Assembly: GCA_020430865.1 (NCBI GenBank) | Contig: JAGQIY010000186.1 | Location: 1 to 16,138 of the forward strand | Origin: Myxococcales bacterium | Lineage (GTDB): Bacteria > Myxococcota > Polyangia > Polyangiales > Polyangiaceae | Length of the DNA: 16,138 nt | Direction of reading: 5' to 3' | Part shown: piece after piece, positions 15,371 through 16,138 of the stretch | Layout of the letters: the number at the start of each line of letters is the position of its first letter | Position numbering within the stretch: the stretch's first letter is position 1 | Program-made: the position numbers and the translations under genes | Notes under the pieces: model-generated | The model's input: only the letters and a program-made list of their open reading frames with translations | The model's database searches: none | What the model was told of the DNA's origin: nothing

Positions 15371-16047
15371 CACGCACCTCCCAGGATCGGCAACAGCGCA
15401 CCCCACACACGGGTGGCGAGGGCGATGGCGAACAGCGCGAAGCCACCCGCGACTGCCAGCGCTCCGAGCGCCGACTCGGCCTTGCCCGCGAAGCCCTGGC
15501 GCAGCACGTCGGCGAGCATCCTGGCGAGCGCTACCCCGCCGCCCAGCCACAGCCCCACGGTCACCGCTCCGGCCGCCGCGCCTGCGGTCTCGCTGCTGAC
15601 CACGAACAGCGCTGCCGCTGGCGCGAGGCCCGCCAGGAGGAGCCCAGCGCTGGCGACGCTGCGCGCGACGCTCGCCGCAATGGCGCGTCCATCGATCGCC
15701 GCGCGACACATGGACAGGAAGACGAACACCGACGGCGCGCCGACGAGCGCTACCAGGATCAACCCGAGGGGCACACCGGCGGCGTGCTGAAACAGGCTCT
15801 GCGCTCCGACCCGAGCGCCCAGCGCGACGCCGTACAGGCTCGAGAGGCCAAGCCCAACCACGACCCGGCGTGCGATCTCGCGCCCGCTGATCTCGGGATC
15901 GTGCGCGATCAAGCGCGCGGCCCATCCGGGAGGCGACTGCCGTTCGGGCTGGAGCGGGCGAGGCACGCTCGGAAATGCGCCGGGGCGGCTGCCCTCGGCT
16001 GGTTCAGCGCCGCTCTCGGCGGCGCACTCCACGGTTCCTACCAGCAT
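15370..16047 (-). CDS. Multi-pass membrane protein, probable paralogue of its neighbour
   Basis: Integral membrane protein of 225 residues of unknown function, first gene of the six-gene run. The N-terminal 45 residues are polar and Pro-rich. Hydrophobic segments follow at about 62-78, 92-112, 128-150, 157-175 and 193-211. The layout parallels the next protein: a DP-E-I stretch before the first segment, a GA-x-LG turn, a VPL segment running into an AP pair, and a closing RVWGALLPILGG that resembles TAWMLRPFFGRP. I infer an old tandem duplication. The start is ATG 16047, with GGAGG five bases upstream, in preference to the in-frame GTG 16059, which would overlap that site. It overlaps the next gene by one base (TGATG). 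Confidence 0.8.
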   Translation of the reverse strand: MLVGTVECAAESGAEPAEGSRPGAFPSVPRPLQPERQSPPGWAARLIAHDPEISGREIARRVVVGLGLSSLYGVALGARVGAQSLFQHAAGVPLGLILVALVGAPSVFVFLSMCRAAIDGRAIAASVARSVASAGLLLAGLAPAAALFVVSSETAGAAAGAVTVGLWLGGGVALARMLADVLRQGFAGKAESALGALAVAGGFALFAIALATRVWGALLPILGGA

Positions 16048-16052
16048 GTATT

Positions 16053-16057
16053 CCTCC
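16053..16057 (-). promoter_or_regulatory. Ribosome binding site of the operon's first gene
   Basis: GGAGG on the minus strand, 5 nt before ATG 16047. It fixes the start of the first membrane protein. Upstream sequence to the window end (16058-16138) holds no gene I can support and no clear promoter. Confidence 0.7.
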
Positions 16058-16114
16058 ACTTCATGGGACTCGAGGCGGCTGCCCCGCCTGCTCTGGTCGT
16101 TCTAGAGGAGGGAT

Positions 16115-16138
16115 GCGGCGGCCCCGGGGAGGCGCCGC
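16115..16138. repeat. GC-rich inverted repeat at the window edge
   Basis: GCGGCG (16115-16120) and CGCCGC (16133-16138) pair around a 12-base loop that itself contains CCCCGGGG. The window ends within or just after the structure, so its full length is unknown. It could be part of an upstream terminator or a leader structure of the operon. Confidence 0.35.

Noticed and set aside
15371..15925. N-terminal extension of the 310-residue membrane protein (a 495-residue frame)
   Set aside because: The extension is Arg-rich shadow of the upstream membrane gene; ATG 15370 has GGGAGG 6 nt upstream and a TGATG overlap.

Overview
The window is GC-rich with dense, protein-like coding and several non-ATG starts (GTG and TTG). 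Two lipoproteins, a Gly/Ser-rich lipoprotein spacer, a Cys-rich Sel1 protein of a type I associate with myxobacteria, and a TonB-domain/TonB-receptor fusion point to Myxococcota, probably Polyangia. This is a judgement from protein style; no rRNA, tRNA, mobile element or CRISPR array is present to confirm it.

Layout. (1) 117-3088, plus strand: a Sel1-repeat lipoprotein, then a FAS1 (fasciclin) lipoprotein, closed by a 9-bp hairpin. (2) 3193-6271, minus strand, transcribed from right to left: a TraB/PrgY-family membrane protein, an NTF2/SnoaL-like protein, an RNase Z-like metallo-beta-lactamase-fold enzyme of the short plant type, and a Nudix hydrolase. (3) 6415-9519, plus strand, divergent from block 2: a DUF2461 protein and an outer-membrane TonB-dependent receptor that carries its own TonB C-terminal-like domain. 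(4) 9516-16047, minus strand: a tight run of six genes. Two multi-pass membrane proteins that look like paralogues are followed by a membrane-anchored coiled-coil protein, an OmpR-type response regulator, a sensor histidine kinase and a cysteine-desulfurase-like aminotransferase. The first five are linked by stop/start overlaps (TGATG, GTGA, TGATG) or an 18-nt gap; the last follows after 43 nt.

The best candidate for an undescribed system is block 4. A two-component pair is coupled to three membrane proteins I cannot assign a function. The start overlaps suggest they are made in fixed proportion and may form an envelope-sensing or envelope-remodelling unit. The receptor of block 3 is the second point of interest: its best ribosome-binding site leads to a start that cuts off most of an apparent signal peptide, next to a run of eight G. 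No intergenic stretch exceeds 300 bases; the longest are 2283-2479 and 6272-6414, and neither shows a convincing promoter.
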